Source: Bacillus_BD sp050389805 (GTDB lineage Bacteria; Bacillota; Bacilli; Bacillales; Cytobacillaceae). Taken from it: DNA of 64,000 nt. Both the position numbers and the translations under genes were made by a program. Position 1 is the first letter of the stretch. The number at the start of each line of letters is the position of its first letter. The notes below the pieces were generated by a model, which made no database searches, was not told the origin of the DNA, and was given only the letters and a program-made list of their open reading frames with translations. The DNA is taken from NCBI RefSeq assembly GCF_050389805.1, contig NZ_CP130945.1, positions 1,488,001 through 1,552,000 on the forward strand, given 5' to 3'. Positions 7,828-15,950 of this stretch are shown here, one piece after another.

Positions 7828-9159
7828 TTACGATTGTAAACTGCTTTTCCAAATCAAGTTTAATACCTTTTTAATGCTTCTCTTTTCATATGGGCATGGT
7901 CTTTCACCGGTTTGGATTCGATAATAAGGGCAATGATTTCCTTGACAAGCGGGACGATAAAAACAGGATTGGCATACAGAATCGGTTTCTTCTCCCGATG
8001 TGACCCAATGTGCGATTTTATCATAATCAAGTTCTAAGCTTCCGTCTTCGTGGATGCTCCCCACTTTATTCATTTCTTCATCGAAGGAAACGGTGCATTT
8101 ATATAATTGACCATTGGATCCGACCACTAGTGAATGAGGCTTCGCAGCATAGCAAACTGAAGCAGAAGGTAATAAAGAGCCAGCTACCATGGAACTCATC
8201 TCAAGATCTTCTGTGATTGCTTTATCGGTAAATTCCCATATCTTTTTGTTTGCGATCACTCGGCTACATACAGGAAGGTTGTCATTATTTTCGCCACCCC
8301 ATCTGCCAACGGGTCTAAATAGCACACCAAATCGCTTATCATGAGAAAAATGCTCCTTCAAAAACTCAATGAGTTTCGATGTTTCCTGTAAATTACTTTC
8401 ATCGAAGTTCATCCGAATTGTAATATCAAATTCACCGGAAATTTCCTTTATAGACATTAAATTTTCAATGATTTTGTTAAATGTTTGTCCACCGCCTGCG
8501 AGGTGCCTACGGCGATCATGAATCTCTCCAACTCCATCAATTGTTATCATGAACTGCCGGATTTCCCAAGTGAGAAGTTTTTCAAACACCTCTTTTGTTA
8601 AAAAATAACCATTTGTCACAAGGTCACATGAATACTGAACACCGTTTTCCTTTGTGCTGGCTAAAAAGGAATGGGAAAGATCCTCCATAACGTCTAATGC
8701 TAGCAGTGGTTCACCACCGAACCAGCTAATATGTAAATCTGATAGGTTTGTAGACTTTTCTTGTACAAGTGCTTTAAGGGCGTAGATCGTTTTGGGATCC
8801 ATTTTTCCTCGTGGGAATGTTTCATAACAATAGGTGCAACAAAAATTGCAGGCTTCTGTTGGTAAAAGAACAAGATGCATCATATCAGTTCGATGTAGAG
8901 ATTGATGCAGAAATTGAGCTCTTCTTTTTTCATCTACACGATCAGACACTAAAAACCCATTGTCATATAAATCTCTATGCAGATCATGCTGCAAATCCTT
9001 GATTCCCACCCTTTTGAGAGCGGTAAGCACTTCTTGCTTTTCCTTTTCTGAAAAATGGACAATGGCTCCATTAAAACTATTAAAAAGGACTAAGCCACCA
9101 TCGTCAGTATGCGAAAGGGCATTAAACCTTGATGGCACATATGTATGAGTATTCTCCAT
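7828..9159 (-). CDS. Radical SAM/SPASM peptide maturase
   Basis: 443 residues from the start used here. An N-terminal region of about 95 residues (VPSRFNALSHTDDG...LVLFNSFNGAI) is typical of maturases that bind a peptide. The radical SAM core (about 95-300) has the CX3CX2C cluster motif in CNFCCTYC and WFGGEPLL. The SPASM domain (about 330-430) has CX15-17GX4C (NGQLYKC), CX2CX5CX3C (CQSCFYRPACQGNHC) and a last Cys (RPCPYE) for two auxiliary Fe-S clusters. Start: ATG at 9159 gives MENTHTYVPSRF with AAGAAGG upstream; an ATG at 9201 adds 14 Lys-rich residues without a ribosome site. Followed by the precursor-like ORF. Two dyads sit upstream. Confidence 0.9.
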   Translation of the reverse strand: MENTHTYVPSRFNALSHTDDGGLVLFNSFNGAIVHFSEKEKQEVLTALKRVGIKDLQHDLHRDLYDNGFLVSDRVDEKRRAQFLHQSLHRTDMMHLVLLPTEACNFCCTYCYETFPRGKMDPKTIYALKALVQEKSTNLSDLHISWFGGEPLLALDVMEDLSHSFLASTKENGVQYSCDLVTNGYFLTKEVFEKLLTWEIRQFMITIDGVGEIHDRRRHLAGGGQTFNKIIENLMSIKEISGEFDITIRMNFDESNLQETSKLIEFLKEHFSHDKRFGVLFRPVGRWGGENNDNLPVCSRVIANKKIWEFTDKAITEDLEMSSMVAGSLLPSASVCYAAKPHSLVVGSNGQLYKCTVSFDEEMNKVGSIHEDGSLELDYDKIAHWVTSGEETDSVCQSCFYRPACQGNHCPYYRIQTGERPCPYEKRSIKKVLNLIWKSSLQS

Positions 9160-9219
9160 CGTTTCCAAAACCTTCTTCTTTTTCATTTTAATACTAATCA
9201 TATTTCTTCAAAAAGAAAA

Positions 9220-9246
9220 TATCAATATATTAATATAATATTGATA
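9220..9246. promoter_or_regulatory. Dyad 1 upstream of the maturase
   Basis: TATCAATAT-N9-ATATTGATA, perfect 9-base arms with a 9-base spacer. Same geometry as dyad 2 at 9251. Confidence 0.45.
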
Positions 9247-9250
9247 ATTA

Positions 9251-9277
9251 ACACTATTAACGTTGTGCTAATAGTGT
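9251..9277. promoter_or_regulatory. Dyad 2 upstream of the maturase
   Basis: ACACTATTA-N9-TAATAGTGT, perfect 9-base arms with a 9-base spacer, centred 31 bases from dyad 1. The pair suggests a dimeric regulator bound in tandem on the maturase side of the intergenic region. Confidence 0.45.
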
Positions 9278-9348
9278 GAGTAATACATAATAGTTTGTAA
9301 GGTTACGTCTTTACTCAGTTGAGAGCAAAGCTTGGAATTGCATTTCTT

Positions 9349-9376
9349 TTGCAAATTTTTAGTAAAATAATATACT
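9349..9376 (+). promoter_or_regulatory. SigA-type promoter for the second MOSC gene
   Basis: TTGCAA, 16-base spacer, TATACT, 48 bases before the ATG at 9425. Confidence 0.5.
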
Positions 9377-9424
9377 AACAGTTAGGACATTGTGTTTTTT
9401 ACTAAAATAGAAAGGGTGATAGGC

Positions 9425-10231
9425 ATGACTTTCTCAAAGCTAGCTTCAATTTGGAGATATCCTGTGAAGTCGATGATGGGAGAGGAATTAAATTCATGTG
9501 AAGTTACGGAAAAAGGGTTATTAGGGGACAGAGCCTATGGAGTTATTGATCGGGAAACGGGGAAACTAGCTAATGCGAAGAATCCTAAGAAATGGCCAAG
9601 CATGTTTCAGTATCGGGCCCATTTTGTTAAACCCCCACAAGAGAATGCGGTTATCCCACCAGTAAGAATTACACTTCCAGATGGAAGGTCAATTCTTAGC
9701 ACTGATGAAGGTAAAGATACATTGCTTTCAAATAGTTTTAATCGAAACGTACATTTATCAACACCCTCCTCAAACGATGTACAATTTGAAGGATATATTC
9801 CGGAAGAAATCGAGGAACTAGAAGACAAAGGTACAGTTTTTACAAGAACTTCACCTGAAGGTACGTTTTTTGATATTGATATGGTGCATATTATTACAAC
9901 CTCAACGATTAATTATTTAAGAAAACTAGCACCAGAAAGCAGAATTGAACCAAGACGATTTAGACCCAATCTGATTATTGAGGTTTCTGATTCAGAAGCA
10001 TTTATTGAAAATGATTGGGTAGGGAAAACCTTAACAATCGGAAATGTTGAACTAAAGATCACACAGGAAACAAAGAGATGTGTCATGACAACATTAGCGC
10101 AAGGAGATCTTCCGCAGGATCCTGATGTATTAAGATCGATTGTGAAAAATAATGCAGGAAGTTTTGGTGTTTATGCTACAGTTTTGAAGACTGGAAAGGT
10201 GAGGGTTGGGGACAAAATTGAAGTACAATAA
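9425..10231 (+). CDS. MOSC protein with N-terminal beta-barrel (YcbX/mARC-like)
   Basis: 268 residues. The N-terminal MOSC_N barrel (about 1-110) opens MTFSKLASIWRYPVKSM; YPVKS is the hallmark. The MOSC core (about 120-265) has RIEPRRFRPNLIIE, IGNVELKITQETKRCVMTT (Moco-ligand Cys) and NAGSFGVYA. In E. coli YcbX such proteins use molybdenum cofactor to reduce N-hydroxylated bases. The ATG at 9425 follows AAAGGGTG; an upstream in-frame GTG at 9392 lacks a ribosome site. Shares an intergenic region with the maturase. Confidence 0.9.
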   Translation: MTFSKLASIWRYPVKSMMGEELNSCEVTEKGLLGDRAYGVIDRETGKLANAKNPKKWPSMFQYRAHFVKPPQENAVIPPVRITLPDGRSILSTDEGKDTLLSNSFNRNVHLSTPSSNDVQFEGYIPEEIEELEDKGTVFTRTSPEGTFFDIDMVHIITTSTINYLRKLAPESRIEPRRFRPNLIIEVSDSEAFIENDWVGKTLTIGNVELKITQETKRCVMTTLAQGDLPQDPDVLRSIVKNNAGSFGVYATVLKTGKVRVGDKIEVQ

Positions 10232-10253
10232 ATGATAATATTTTTTGCATTGA

Positions 10254-10302
10254 AAAAGAAGATCATTGTCTACAGTTTGTAGGTGATGATCTTCTTTTTA
10301 CG
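10254..10302 (+). terminator. Terminator after the second MOSC gene
   Basis: AAGAAGATCAT..CTACA pairs with TGTAG..ATGATCTTCTT, then TTTTT. Confidence 0.85.
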
Positions 10303-10412
10303 TTAACTACTCTTCTTAAATGTCTTTTCTCCTGCAACTTTTTAAACCAAATCGAATGGCGATGCGTAACATACTCCTCATCTACATAACCAGTAAACAT
10401 CCCAGGTAACAT
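10263..10412 (-). CDS. Hypothetical 49-residue ORF
   Basis: Minus-strand ORF starting MLPGMFTGYVDEEYVTH and continuing RHSIWFKKLQEKR. Its composition looks coding in the N-terminal half, but no ribosome site precedes the ATG and its 3' end runs through the MOSC terminator hairpin. It may be a relic. No family was recognised. Confidence 0.25.
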   Translation of the reverse strand: MLPGMFTGYVDEEYVTHRHSIWFKKLQEKRHLRRVVNVKRRSSPTNCRQ

Positions 10413-10542
10413 ATGACGGTTTTCATTTTATGAAAATTTTAAACGAGATCTCATCATTGGTATATTTATTAAAAAGAGGTAAAATAGGAAGAAACTAATA
10501 TAGAAACAGTAATAGAAAGCGTAATTGAAAGGAGGATGGGAA

Positions 10543-10830
10543 ATGGTAAAAGTGACACAGGCGGCGATAACAAAAATTAAGAATGAAGTACAGGATGTCA
10601 TCGATGAAGGAAAAAAGCCATTCATTCGATTAGAAATGGGAATTGGTTGAGGGGGACCTCAGCTTCGACTGACTCTGGAGGAGTCGGCTTTAAAACATGA
10701 TGAAATCACTGAATTGGAAGGGATTCAATTTTTAGTGAATGACAAAGATCAAGTTTATTTTAATCAGGCTAAGATCGATTATGTGAAGAACTTATTAGGT
10801 GGCGGACAATTTAAAGTATTACAAGTTTAG
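10543..10830 (+). CDS. HesB/IscA-like protein with in-frame TGA: candidate selenoprotein
   Basis: A single open frame of 96 codons interrupted only by TGA at codon 36 (10648-10650). Conceptual product: MVKVTQAAITKIKNEV...FIRLEMGIG-U-GGPQLRLTLEES...GGGQFKVLQV, 95 residues. Short HesB/IscA-like Gram-positive proteins carry Cys in GxGCGGP exactly at this place, and HesB-like selenoproteins with Sec here are known in other bacteria. AAAGGAGG lies seven bases before the ATG, downstream sequence is cleanly coding, and a SECIS-like hairpin sits 19 bases after the TGA. The alternative is a nonsense pseudogene (TGC/TGT to TGA), favoured if the genome lacks selA, selB, selC and selD. Likely role: Fe-S or redox chemistry. 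Confidence 0.7.
10669..10687 (+). promoter_or_regulatory. bSECIS-like hairpin downstream of the in-frame TGA
   Basis: CTGACTC and GAGTCGG arms (7 pairs including one G-U) enclose the loop TGGAG. The loop begins 26 bases after the TGA and has a G among its first two bases. Both fit the bacterial SECIS rules as I know them (apical loop about 16-37 bases from UGA). Confidence 0.55.
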
Positions 10831-10836
10831 TCTAAA

Positions 10837-10883
10837 GGGTGACAGACATCTTCCAGTTTATGGAAGGTGCCTGTCACCCTTTT
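10837..10883 (+). terminator. Full copy of the dispersed hairpin repeat acting as terminator
   Basis: GGGTGACAG..CTTCCA-gttta-TGGAAG..CTGTCACCC then TTTT, seven bases after the HesB stop. It is the same repeat as at 40145 and 59095. Confidence 0.8.
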
Positions 10884-10979
10884 AATATTTCAAAACATTA
10901 AATTCATACTATTATGTTAGTATTAAAGGATATGACAACTATACAAAAAATGGATAATAATAGAAGGGGAATCGGATCT

Positions 10980-11438
10980 ATGTCAGATCATAAACAAGAT
11001 GATTCGTTTCGTGAGATGAATTTCAAAGATAAGTTGTTAACCATTGTCGGGGTCACACTGCTCATTCTATTAGTTTCAGGCTTTGTTATCGGGCTTTATT
11101 TTTTTGGAATGGCAGGGGTTTTTAAACTACTCGGTGTTCAGTATCAGTCGGGCTGGTCACTGGTTGTTTTTGTTTTGAGCTTTTATATTCTGGGTTTTGT
11201 TGTTGAATTATTTACGCGTGCCATTTATGAGCTGTTTAGTGAGAATATAACCGGAACAATCAATAAGTTCTTGATTCGAATTAGTTTTGAAGCCATCTCA
11301 AACTGGATCGTTCTATTTATCGTAGATGAGTTTATGAGAAGTATTACTCTTTCTCCTACAATAGAGATCATTATTGCCTCTTTGATAGCTTTAATCGAAA
11401 TCGCTTTCGATCATAAGGATTTAGATGCGAAAAAATGA
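10980..11438 (+). CDS. Small membrane protein, probable YrvL family
   Basis: 152 residues from the ATG at 10980, which follows AAGGGG. A hydrophilic N-terminus is followed by four hydrophobic segments (about 22-45, 58-80, 100-120, 128-145). The middle segment (FGMAGVFKLLGVQ...SFYILGFVVELF) resembles Pfam YrvL proteins, small Bacillus membrane proteins; the family assignment is from memory and moderate. An ATG at 10914 would add 22 residues but lacks a ribosome site. It stands alone between a terminator and the ADP-ribosylglycohydrolase. Confidence 0.65.
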   Translation: MSDHKQDDSFREMNFKDKLLTIVGVTLLILLVSGFVIGLYFFGMAGVFKLLGVQYQSGWSLVVFVLSFYILGFVVELFTRAIYELFSENITGTINKFLIRISFEAISNWIVLFIVDEFMRSITLSPTIEIIIASLIALIEIAFDHKDLDAKK

Positions 11439-11475
11439 TGACCTATAAAAGTTTTAATAGAAAGGTGTGAAAAAG

Positions 11476-12381
11476 ATGATTGGTGCTATTATAGGAGATA
11501 TTGTTGGATCTCGTTTTGAGTTCAATAATCATAGAAGCAAAGAGTTTGAGCTTTTTACAGCAGAATGTCGAGTAACGGATGACAGTATCATGACGCTTGC
11601 CATTGCTAAAGCATTGATGGAAACAGAAAAAAGGGTAAAACCTTCCTTCGTTGAGGGGGGTTATGACAATGAATTTGATACCATTCTTAAACGCATGTCC
11701 ATCAAATACATGCAAGAGATGGGTCGTCAATATCCGAATTGTGGATTTGGTGGCATGTTTTCACAATGGGTTTTCAGTGACAATCCAAAACCGTATAACA
11801 GTTTTGGAAATGGAGCTACGATGAGAATAAGTCCAGTGGGATTTATTTCAAGGACGGTGAAGGAAGTATGTTCATTATCCGAGATCGTAACAAGAGTTAC
11901 GCATAACCATGTGGAAGGACTAAAAGGTGCAGAGGCTACAGCTGTAGCTATATTTATGGCTAAACAGGGAATTCCGAAAAAAGAGATCGATAATACAATC
12001 AATCTTCACTATTATTCTCTAGATTTTACAATTGATGAAATCCGAGATACCTCTCCATTTAATGAAACATGTCAGGAAACGGTTCCACAAGCCATCCAAG
12101 CATTCTTGGAATCGTCATCCTTTGAAGATGCCATTCGAACAGCTGTTTCTGTTGGAGGGGACAGTGACACACTAGCAGCAATTACAGGAGCTATCGCAGA
12201 AGCCTATTATGGAGTTCTAGAAAATATCAAAGAAAAGGCTCTTACATACTTGGACCATAACCTACGCTCCATTTATGAGGAGTGGTGTGAATTTGTAGAA
12301 AAACTAAATTCCCGAAGTTCGTTTAAAAACCTTACAAAATATTTGGACCACTTGTCTGAATTTCAGTCTTTAGGGAAATGA
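11476..12381 (+). CDS. ADP-ribosylglycohydrolase (DraG/ARH family)
   Basis: 301 residues. Family hallmarks in order: IGAIIGDIVGSRFE at the N-terminus, the metal-site motif TDDSIMTLA (about 37-45), GNGATMRISPVG (about 115), and VGGDSDTLAAITGAIAEA (about 228-245) with metal-binding D-x-D-T. The family removes ADP-ribose from Arg or other residues. The ATG at 11476 is preferred: the GTG nine bases upstream overlaps the AAAGG ribosome site. Its stop directly touches the DUF6508 gene, so the two are translationally coupled. Confidence 0.92.
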   Translation: MIGAIIGDIVGSRFEFNNHRSKEFELFTAECRVTDDSIMTLAIAKALMETEKRVKPSFVEGGYDNEFDTILKRMSIKYMQEMGRQYPNCGFGGMFSQWVFSDNPKPYNSFGNGATMRISPVGFISRTVKEVCSLSEIVTRVTHNHVEGLKGAEATAVAIFMAKQGIPKKEIDNTINLHYYSLDFTIDEIRDTSPFNETCQETVPQAIQAFLESSSFEDAIRTAVSVGGDSDTLAAITGAIAEAYYGVLENIKEKALTYLDHNLRSIYEEWCEFVEKLNSRSSFKNLTKYLDHLSEFQSLGK

Positions 12382-12750
12382 GTGATTGATCATGAACATG
12401 ATGGAAGTCCCCAGTCTCCAAAGAGAATGCCTTTTGTACATTATGATGGTCTTGTCCATAAGTTTGTCATGGAGTTTATTCAGTTTTCCTCCAATCATCC
12501 CGAATATCAGCTGACAAAATACCATTCGATTTTAGAAAATAATGGCATTGAATGGAATGATCGAGCGATACGAGAAGCGAATGTGAATTCACTTGATGCT
12601 CAATGTATCCTTGCACTTATCCAAGGTGGAATTCGAGCAGAGAGAGTTAGTGAGGGTACGCTCCTTAGTCTATTTAAAGAAGAGTTTATTTTAAAATGGT
12701 TAAAAAGACTAGAAGATATTGATGATGTTGCATCAGCTCATAAAGGGTAG
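12382..12750 (+). CDS. DUF6508 family protein coupled to the glycohydrolase
   Basis: 122 residues. MPFVHYDGLVHKF at 16, then SLDAQCILALIQGGIRAERV and WLKRLEDID match the small DUF6508 family, often found beside ADP-ribosylglycohydrolases; function unknown. The GTG at 12382 abuts the upstream TGA and AGGGAA lies seven bases before it; an ATG 45 bases later is an alternative. A hairpin terminator follows. Confidence 0.75.
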   Translation: MIDHEHDGSPQSPKRMPFVHYDGLVHKFVMEFIQFSSNHPEYQLTKYHSILENNGIEWNDRAIREANVNSLDAQCILALIQGGIRAERVSEGTLLSLFKEEFILKWLKRLEDIDDVASAHKG

Positions 12751-12766
12751 TAAATGTTATGAGGAA

Positions 12767-12793
12767 GATAGGGGTACGGAGAGGCCCCCTATC
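12767..12793. terminator. Bidirectional terminator between convergent genes
   Basis: GATAGGGG and CCCCTATC arms around a 12-base loop, lying between the DUF6508 stop and the GNAT stop. Confidence 0.6.
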
Positions 12794-12796
12794 TCC

Positions 12797-13234
12797 TTAT
12801 TTCAAAGAAGCTTTAAAGACATAGCTCACTTTATCATACCCCATTTTATTTTCATAAAAACGATGTGCATCTGTACGCTGTAATCCAGAAGATAGTGCAA
12901 TGCTTTCATACTGATTGTCAGTAGCCCATTGATGAGTATAGGAAAGTAGTATTTCACCGTATCCTTTTGAACGCTTATTTTCATCAATCACTAAATCGCA
13001 TATCCAAATATATTTTCCATAATAAAGGGTGATCATGGGTTGAAATCCAATCACTCCAACGATTTTGTTCTTCTCATACAAGGCAAACATTTTGTAGCCC
13101 TCTTTTTCTTGTGCCTCGCTTACTAATTCCAAATAAGAGTATTCATCCAGATGTGTTCGCAATTGTTTCATTACAGGAAAGGCTGCTATGATTTCTTGAC
13201 GCGATCGAAGTTCTTTAATTGTTAATTTGGTCAT
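12797..13234 (-). CDS. GNAT-family N-acetyltransferase
   Basis: 145 residues. A GNAT fold is evident from IVGVIGFQPM (strand 3), ICDLVIDENKRSKGYGEILL (acetyl-CoA loop R-x-x-G-x-G) and ALSSGLQRTDAHRFYENKMGY. The substrate is unknown. The ATG at 13234 follows AAAGGGGTG; upstream in-frame codons would precede the ribosome site. Next to the AraC-type regulator on the same strand. Confidence 0.9.
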   Translation of the reverse strand: MTKLTIKELRSRQEIIAAFPVMKQLRTHLDEYSYLELVSEAQEKEGYKMFALYEKNKIVGVIGFQPMITLYYGKYIWICDLVIDENKRSKGYGEILLSYTHQWATDNQYESIALSSGLQRTDAHRFYENKMGYDKVSYVFKASLK

Positions 13235-13328
13235 AAAAACACCCCTTTTGATTTCATTACAGCAAGAATTGGAAAGTCTAATAACCCTATTCATGTTATT
13301 TTATCAGTGTGGTGAAATGGAGGGGGAA

Positions 13329-14198
13329 TTAATCAACTAAGTCAAGCGGCAGTTTTTTGATTGGTGTATAAATGTGATAGTCTGAATCAAGCTCGTGTAT
13401 ATTATCAAAAACCTGAATAAGTTCGATATGTGAATTTCCCGTTTCCAGTTTAGATATTTTTAAAAATCTTGCATAGTCGGTACTTAAGACATCTCCTATG
13501 TCAAGGAGATCCCCATCATACTTGAACCTAGCACAAAAAAGTTGTGGGACATCGACTGTAAAATAATAAGGGTGATTCATCTGTATATCTTGGGGAATTC
13601 CGAACAAGACCTTGAAACGGGTGGAATTTGGTTGACAATCTGAATAAATGACATAGCAGGAACCGTTAACCGTTTCATCTATGTTTGCCAAAAGCATATT
13701 GGCATGCCAGCGAATCTTCTTTTTGTAATCATCCGTGCCTAGATCGACTTCAAAAGCAATCCCACTCACACTAATCGTTTCAAAGTCCATTAATGTAAAA
13801 TCAGTAACGATATCCCCATTGAGATTTTTAATAGGTCTTTTTACGACAGAAGGGATCGGCATCTGTGATAGGGTCTTATTTTCTAATCTTAGAGAACTTG
13901 GGGTCATACCATAATGACGTTTGAATGCGCGCGTGAAGGAAGCCTGAGTGCCAAAGTTGAGTCGGTAAGAAATTTCTGTGAGCGAGAAGTGGGTGTCTTG
14001 AATGTATGTTAGGGCAGCATTCAATCTTCTCGATAGGATGTATTGATTTAAGGAACAGCCCATCATGGCCGAAAATAATCGATGAAAATAGTATTTGGAC
14101 ATGTTGAAAGTATTGGCAACAGACTCTATTGATAATGGTTCATGCAAATGGTTTTCAATATAGAACAAAGCATCCTCAACGATTTCACAATGGTCCAT
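13329..14198 (-). CDS. AraC-family regulator with GyrI-like ligand domain
   Basis: 289 residues. An N-terminal double HTH (about 1-105) has ESVANTFNMSKYYFHRLF and EISYRLNFGTQASFTRAFKRHYG. The C-terminal half (about 125-285) has the GyrI/effector-binding pattern of Rob/BltR-type regulators that sense small hydrophobic or cationic compounds. The start follows AAGGAG. Divergent from the DUF4386 membrane protein gene, which it probably controls (inference). Confidence 0.88.
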   Translation of the reverse strand: MDHCEIVEDALFYIENHLHEPLSIESVANTFNMSKYYFHRLFSAMMGCSLNQYILSRRLNAALTYIQDTHFSLTEISYRLNFGTQASFTRAFKRHYGMTPSSLRLENKTLSQMPIPSVVKRPIKNLNGDIVTDFTLMDFETISVSGIAFEVDLGTDDYKKKIRWHANMLLANIDETVNGSCYVIYSDCQPNSTRFKVLFGIPQDIQMNHPYYFTVDVPQLFCARFKYDGDLLDIGDVLSTDYARFLKISKLETGNSHIELIQVFDNIHELDSDYHIYTPIKKLPLDLVD

Positions 14199-14280
14199 AA
14201 TAACTCCTTAATTTTTAAAATATTTTGTCATTAGTATAACATAAGTCTCTTGTTATGTATTTATGAATGGAGGAAAAAGA

Positions 14281-14985
14281 ATGACACGAGAGAGATGGAA
14301 TGGAATGATCATTGGTCTATTGTATATTGTTGCTGCGGTTTCTTCTGTTATCGCAGTTGTCTTATATCAGCCGATTTTATCCGACCAATGGGTGATGTCT
14401 GTGGCAAATGGTTACGAACCAAAGATTTTGATGGGTGTGTTCAATGATCTTATTCTTGTAATGGCGGTTATTGGAACAGCGGTAATGCTCTTTCCTTATC
14501 TTCGCCATTGGAATGAGCATATCGCATTAGGATATCTTTGTTTTCGGTTCATGGAAGCTGTTTTTATTGCGATTGGTTTAGTGGGTATTTTAGGCTTATT
14601 GTATCTTTCAAGCTTCTATGAAACAGGTGAATTAAGTGATGTTGACCTTCAAGCTGTAGGTTTCATGCTGCAAAGTTTTCATCGTTGGACGTTTATGTTA
14701 GGTCCTAATTTGATGTTAGGCTTAAATACTGTTTTGTACAGCTATATATTTCTAAAAACAGGGTTAGTGCCAAAACCATTAGCGATATTTGGGATAATCA
14801 CTGCAGTTATGGTATTTCTGGCTGGCATCCTAGATATGTTCGGGATCATTGTTCCTATTTCTACAGTCAAGGGATTCCTTGCCTTGCCAGTGGGTTTGTA
14901 TGAAATGACGTTGGCAGTATGGTTAATCGTGCAAGGATTTCATAAGCAAAGCTTTATAGATTTGAAAGAAATAAGAAAAAGATAG
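14281..14985 (+). CDS. DUF4386 integral membrane protein
   Basis: 234 residues with six to seven transmembrane segments, RWNGMIIGLLYIVAAVSS at the N-terminus and HRWTFMLGPNLMLGLNT in the middle, as in the DUF4386 family of uncharacterised Bacillus membrane proteins. The ATG at 14281 follows GGAGGAAAAAG; an ATG 18 bases upstream precedes the ribosome site. Divergent neighbour is an AraC-type regulator. Confidence 0.85.
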   Translation: MTRERWNGMIIGLLYIVAAVSSVIAVVLYQPILSDQWVMSVANGYEPKILMGVFNDLILVMAVIGTAVMLFPYLRHWNEHIALGYLCFRFMEAVFIAIGLVGILGLLYLSSFYETGELSDVDLQAVGFMLQSFHRWTFMLGPNLMLGLNTVLYSYIFLKTGLVPKPLAIFGIITAVMVFLAGILDMFGIIVPISTVKGFLALPVGLYEMTLAVWLIVQGFHKQSFIDLKEIRKR

Positions 14986-15075
14986 TTATATAGTTTATAT
15001 TATATTTTATAAGTAAAAGCGTTCATTTCCGGTACGATGCTTATTAAAACCTGTATTAAAAGAGTGACATTAAGG

Positions 15076-15114
15076 GTACTAGACATCTTCCAGTGTTTGG
15101 AAGGTGTCTAGTAC
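15076..15114. repeat. Variant copy of the dispersed hairpin repeat
   Basis: GTACTAGACA..CTTCCA-gtgt-TGGAAG..TGTCTAGTAC, with the same TTCCA/TGGAA core as other copies but different outer arms. Located 90 bases after the DUF4386 gene. Confidence 0.65.
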
Positions 15115-15223
15115 ATTATTTACGTTTCATATCCTTTTTTTATTTTTATTCCATCTTTGTCCATTTCTCAATTAGAAGGGTTGACATATTTTATTGTAAG
15201 AATACGCACTATAGGAGGTACTT

Positions 15224-15454
15224 ATGTCAAATCAAATTAAGATTTATAATTTAGTTGTGAATGGTCTTACACAAAATGCAAACATTGATGTAGGAAGAAA
15301 TATACAAAATAGTCACACGTCAAATTTAAAGTTATCTGGTGCAAATTTTTCAATGGGGAACTTTTCACCAGCTAAAGCTTTGATTAATACAAATGTCCAA
15401 GATCCTGATATTAGTGATCAAGGTCAAATTGGAAACCCATCATCAGCTGAATAG
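15224..15454 (+). CDS. GerPA/GerPF-family spore protein
   Basis: 76 residues. A short beta-rich protein with INxGxNxQN-type repeats early on and the family ending DPDISDQGQIGNP. GerP proteins are small spore-coat proteins that help nutrients pass the coat. It starts after AGGAGG. A CATATTTTA element at 15185 resembles a sigma-K -10 (weak). Single gene here; four relatives lie on the opposite strand at 16210-17264. Confidence 0.8.
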   Translation: MSNQIKIYNLVVNGLTQNANIDVGRNIQNSHTSNLKLSGANFSMGNFSPAKALINTNVQDPDISDQGQIGNPSSAE

Positions 15455-15825
15455 TTAATAATAATAGATTGAAAAAGAATTGGACGGAAAACGATGGACC
15501 AATTTCAAACATAGCATTTATCAATGAAGAACATCATTTTTGGTGTCAATGTATAGGGTACCGTCTTTTTGAATTTTTGCATAAGAAACATCAGAGATAG
15601 AATGGATATCAGAACGGATTAATTATGGAAACGCCATTTTTTTAACTCCTTATAATCGTATAAAAACACTCATGTCATATTGTTTCGATGGTTTAAAATT
15701 TAATACGTTTTTTATAAAAAAGGGGCATTATCGTTCATTATTTGATTAAGCACTCCTTTTTTTACTTTTAACTTTAAATCATACATATTAGCGGTTAAAA
15801 GAAATCTATTTACAATATGGGGATG
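15455..15825. other. Intergenic stretch without recognised gene
   Basis: AT-rich, with no ORF that has a ribosome site. No clear terminator is seen directly after the GerPA/PF-like gene. Confidence 0.5.
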
Positions 15826-15854
15826 TTGTTATATAACGGTTAATCTTTTATAAT
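15826..15854 (+). promoter_or_regulatory. Strong SigA-like promoter, copy A of a duplicated module
   Basis: TTGTTA, 17-base spacer, TATAAT. The stretch around it (ATGTTGTT...TTAATCTTTTATAATA) is nearly the same as at 32541-32575, and both are followed by a CCCC/GGGG terminator. Confidence 0.6.
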
Positions 15855-15950
15855 AAGGAAGTTGGATTTGATTATTTTAAATTATGAAACTCTTTTTTTA
15901 TTTTTCACTTTATTACTCATTAGATTGAAAATACTTTTGGGGGGATTTAT

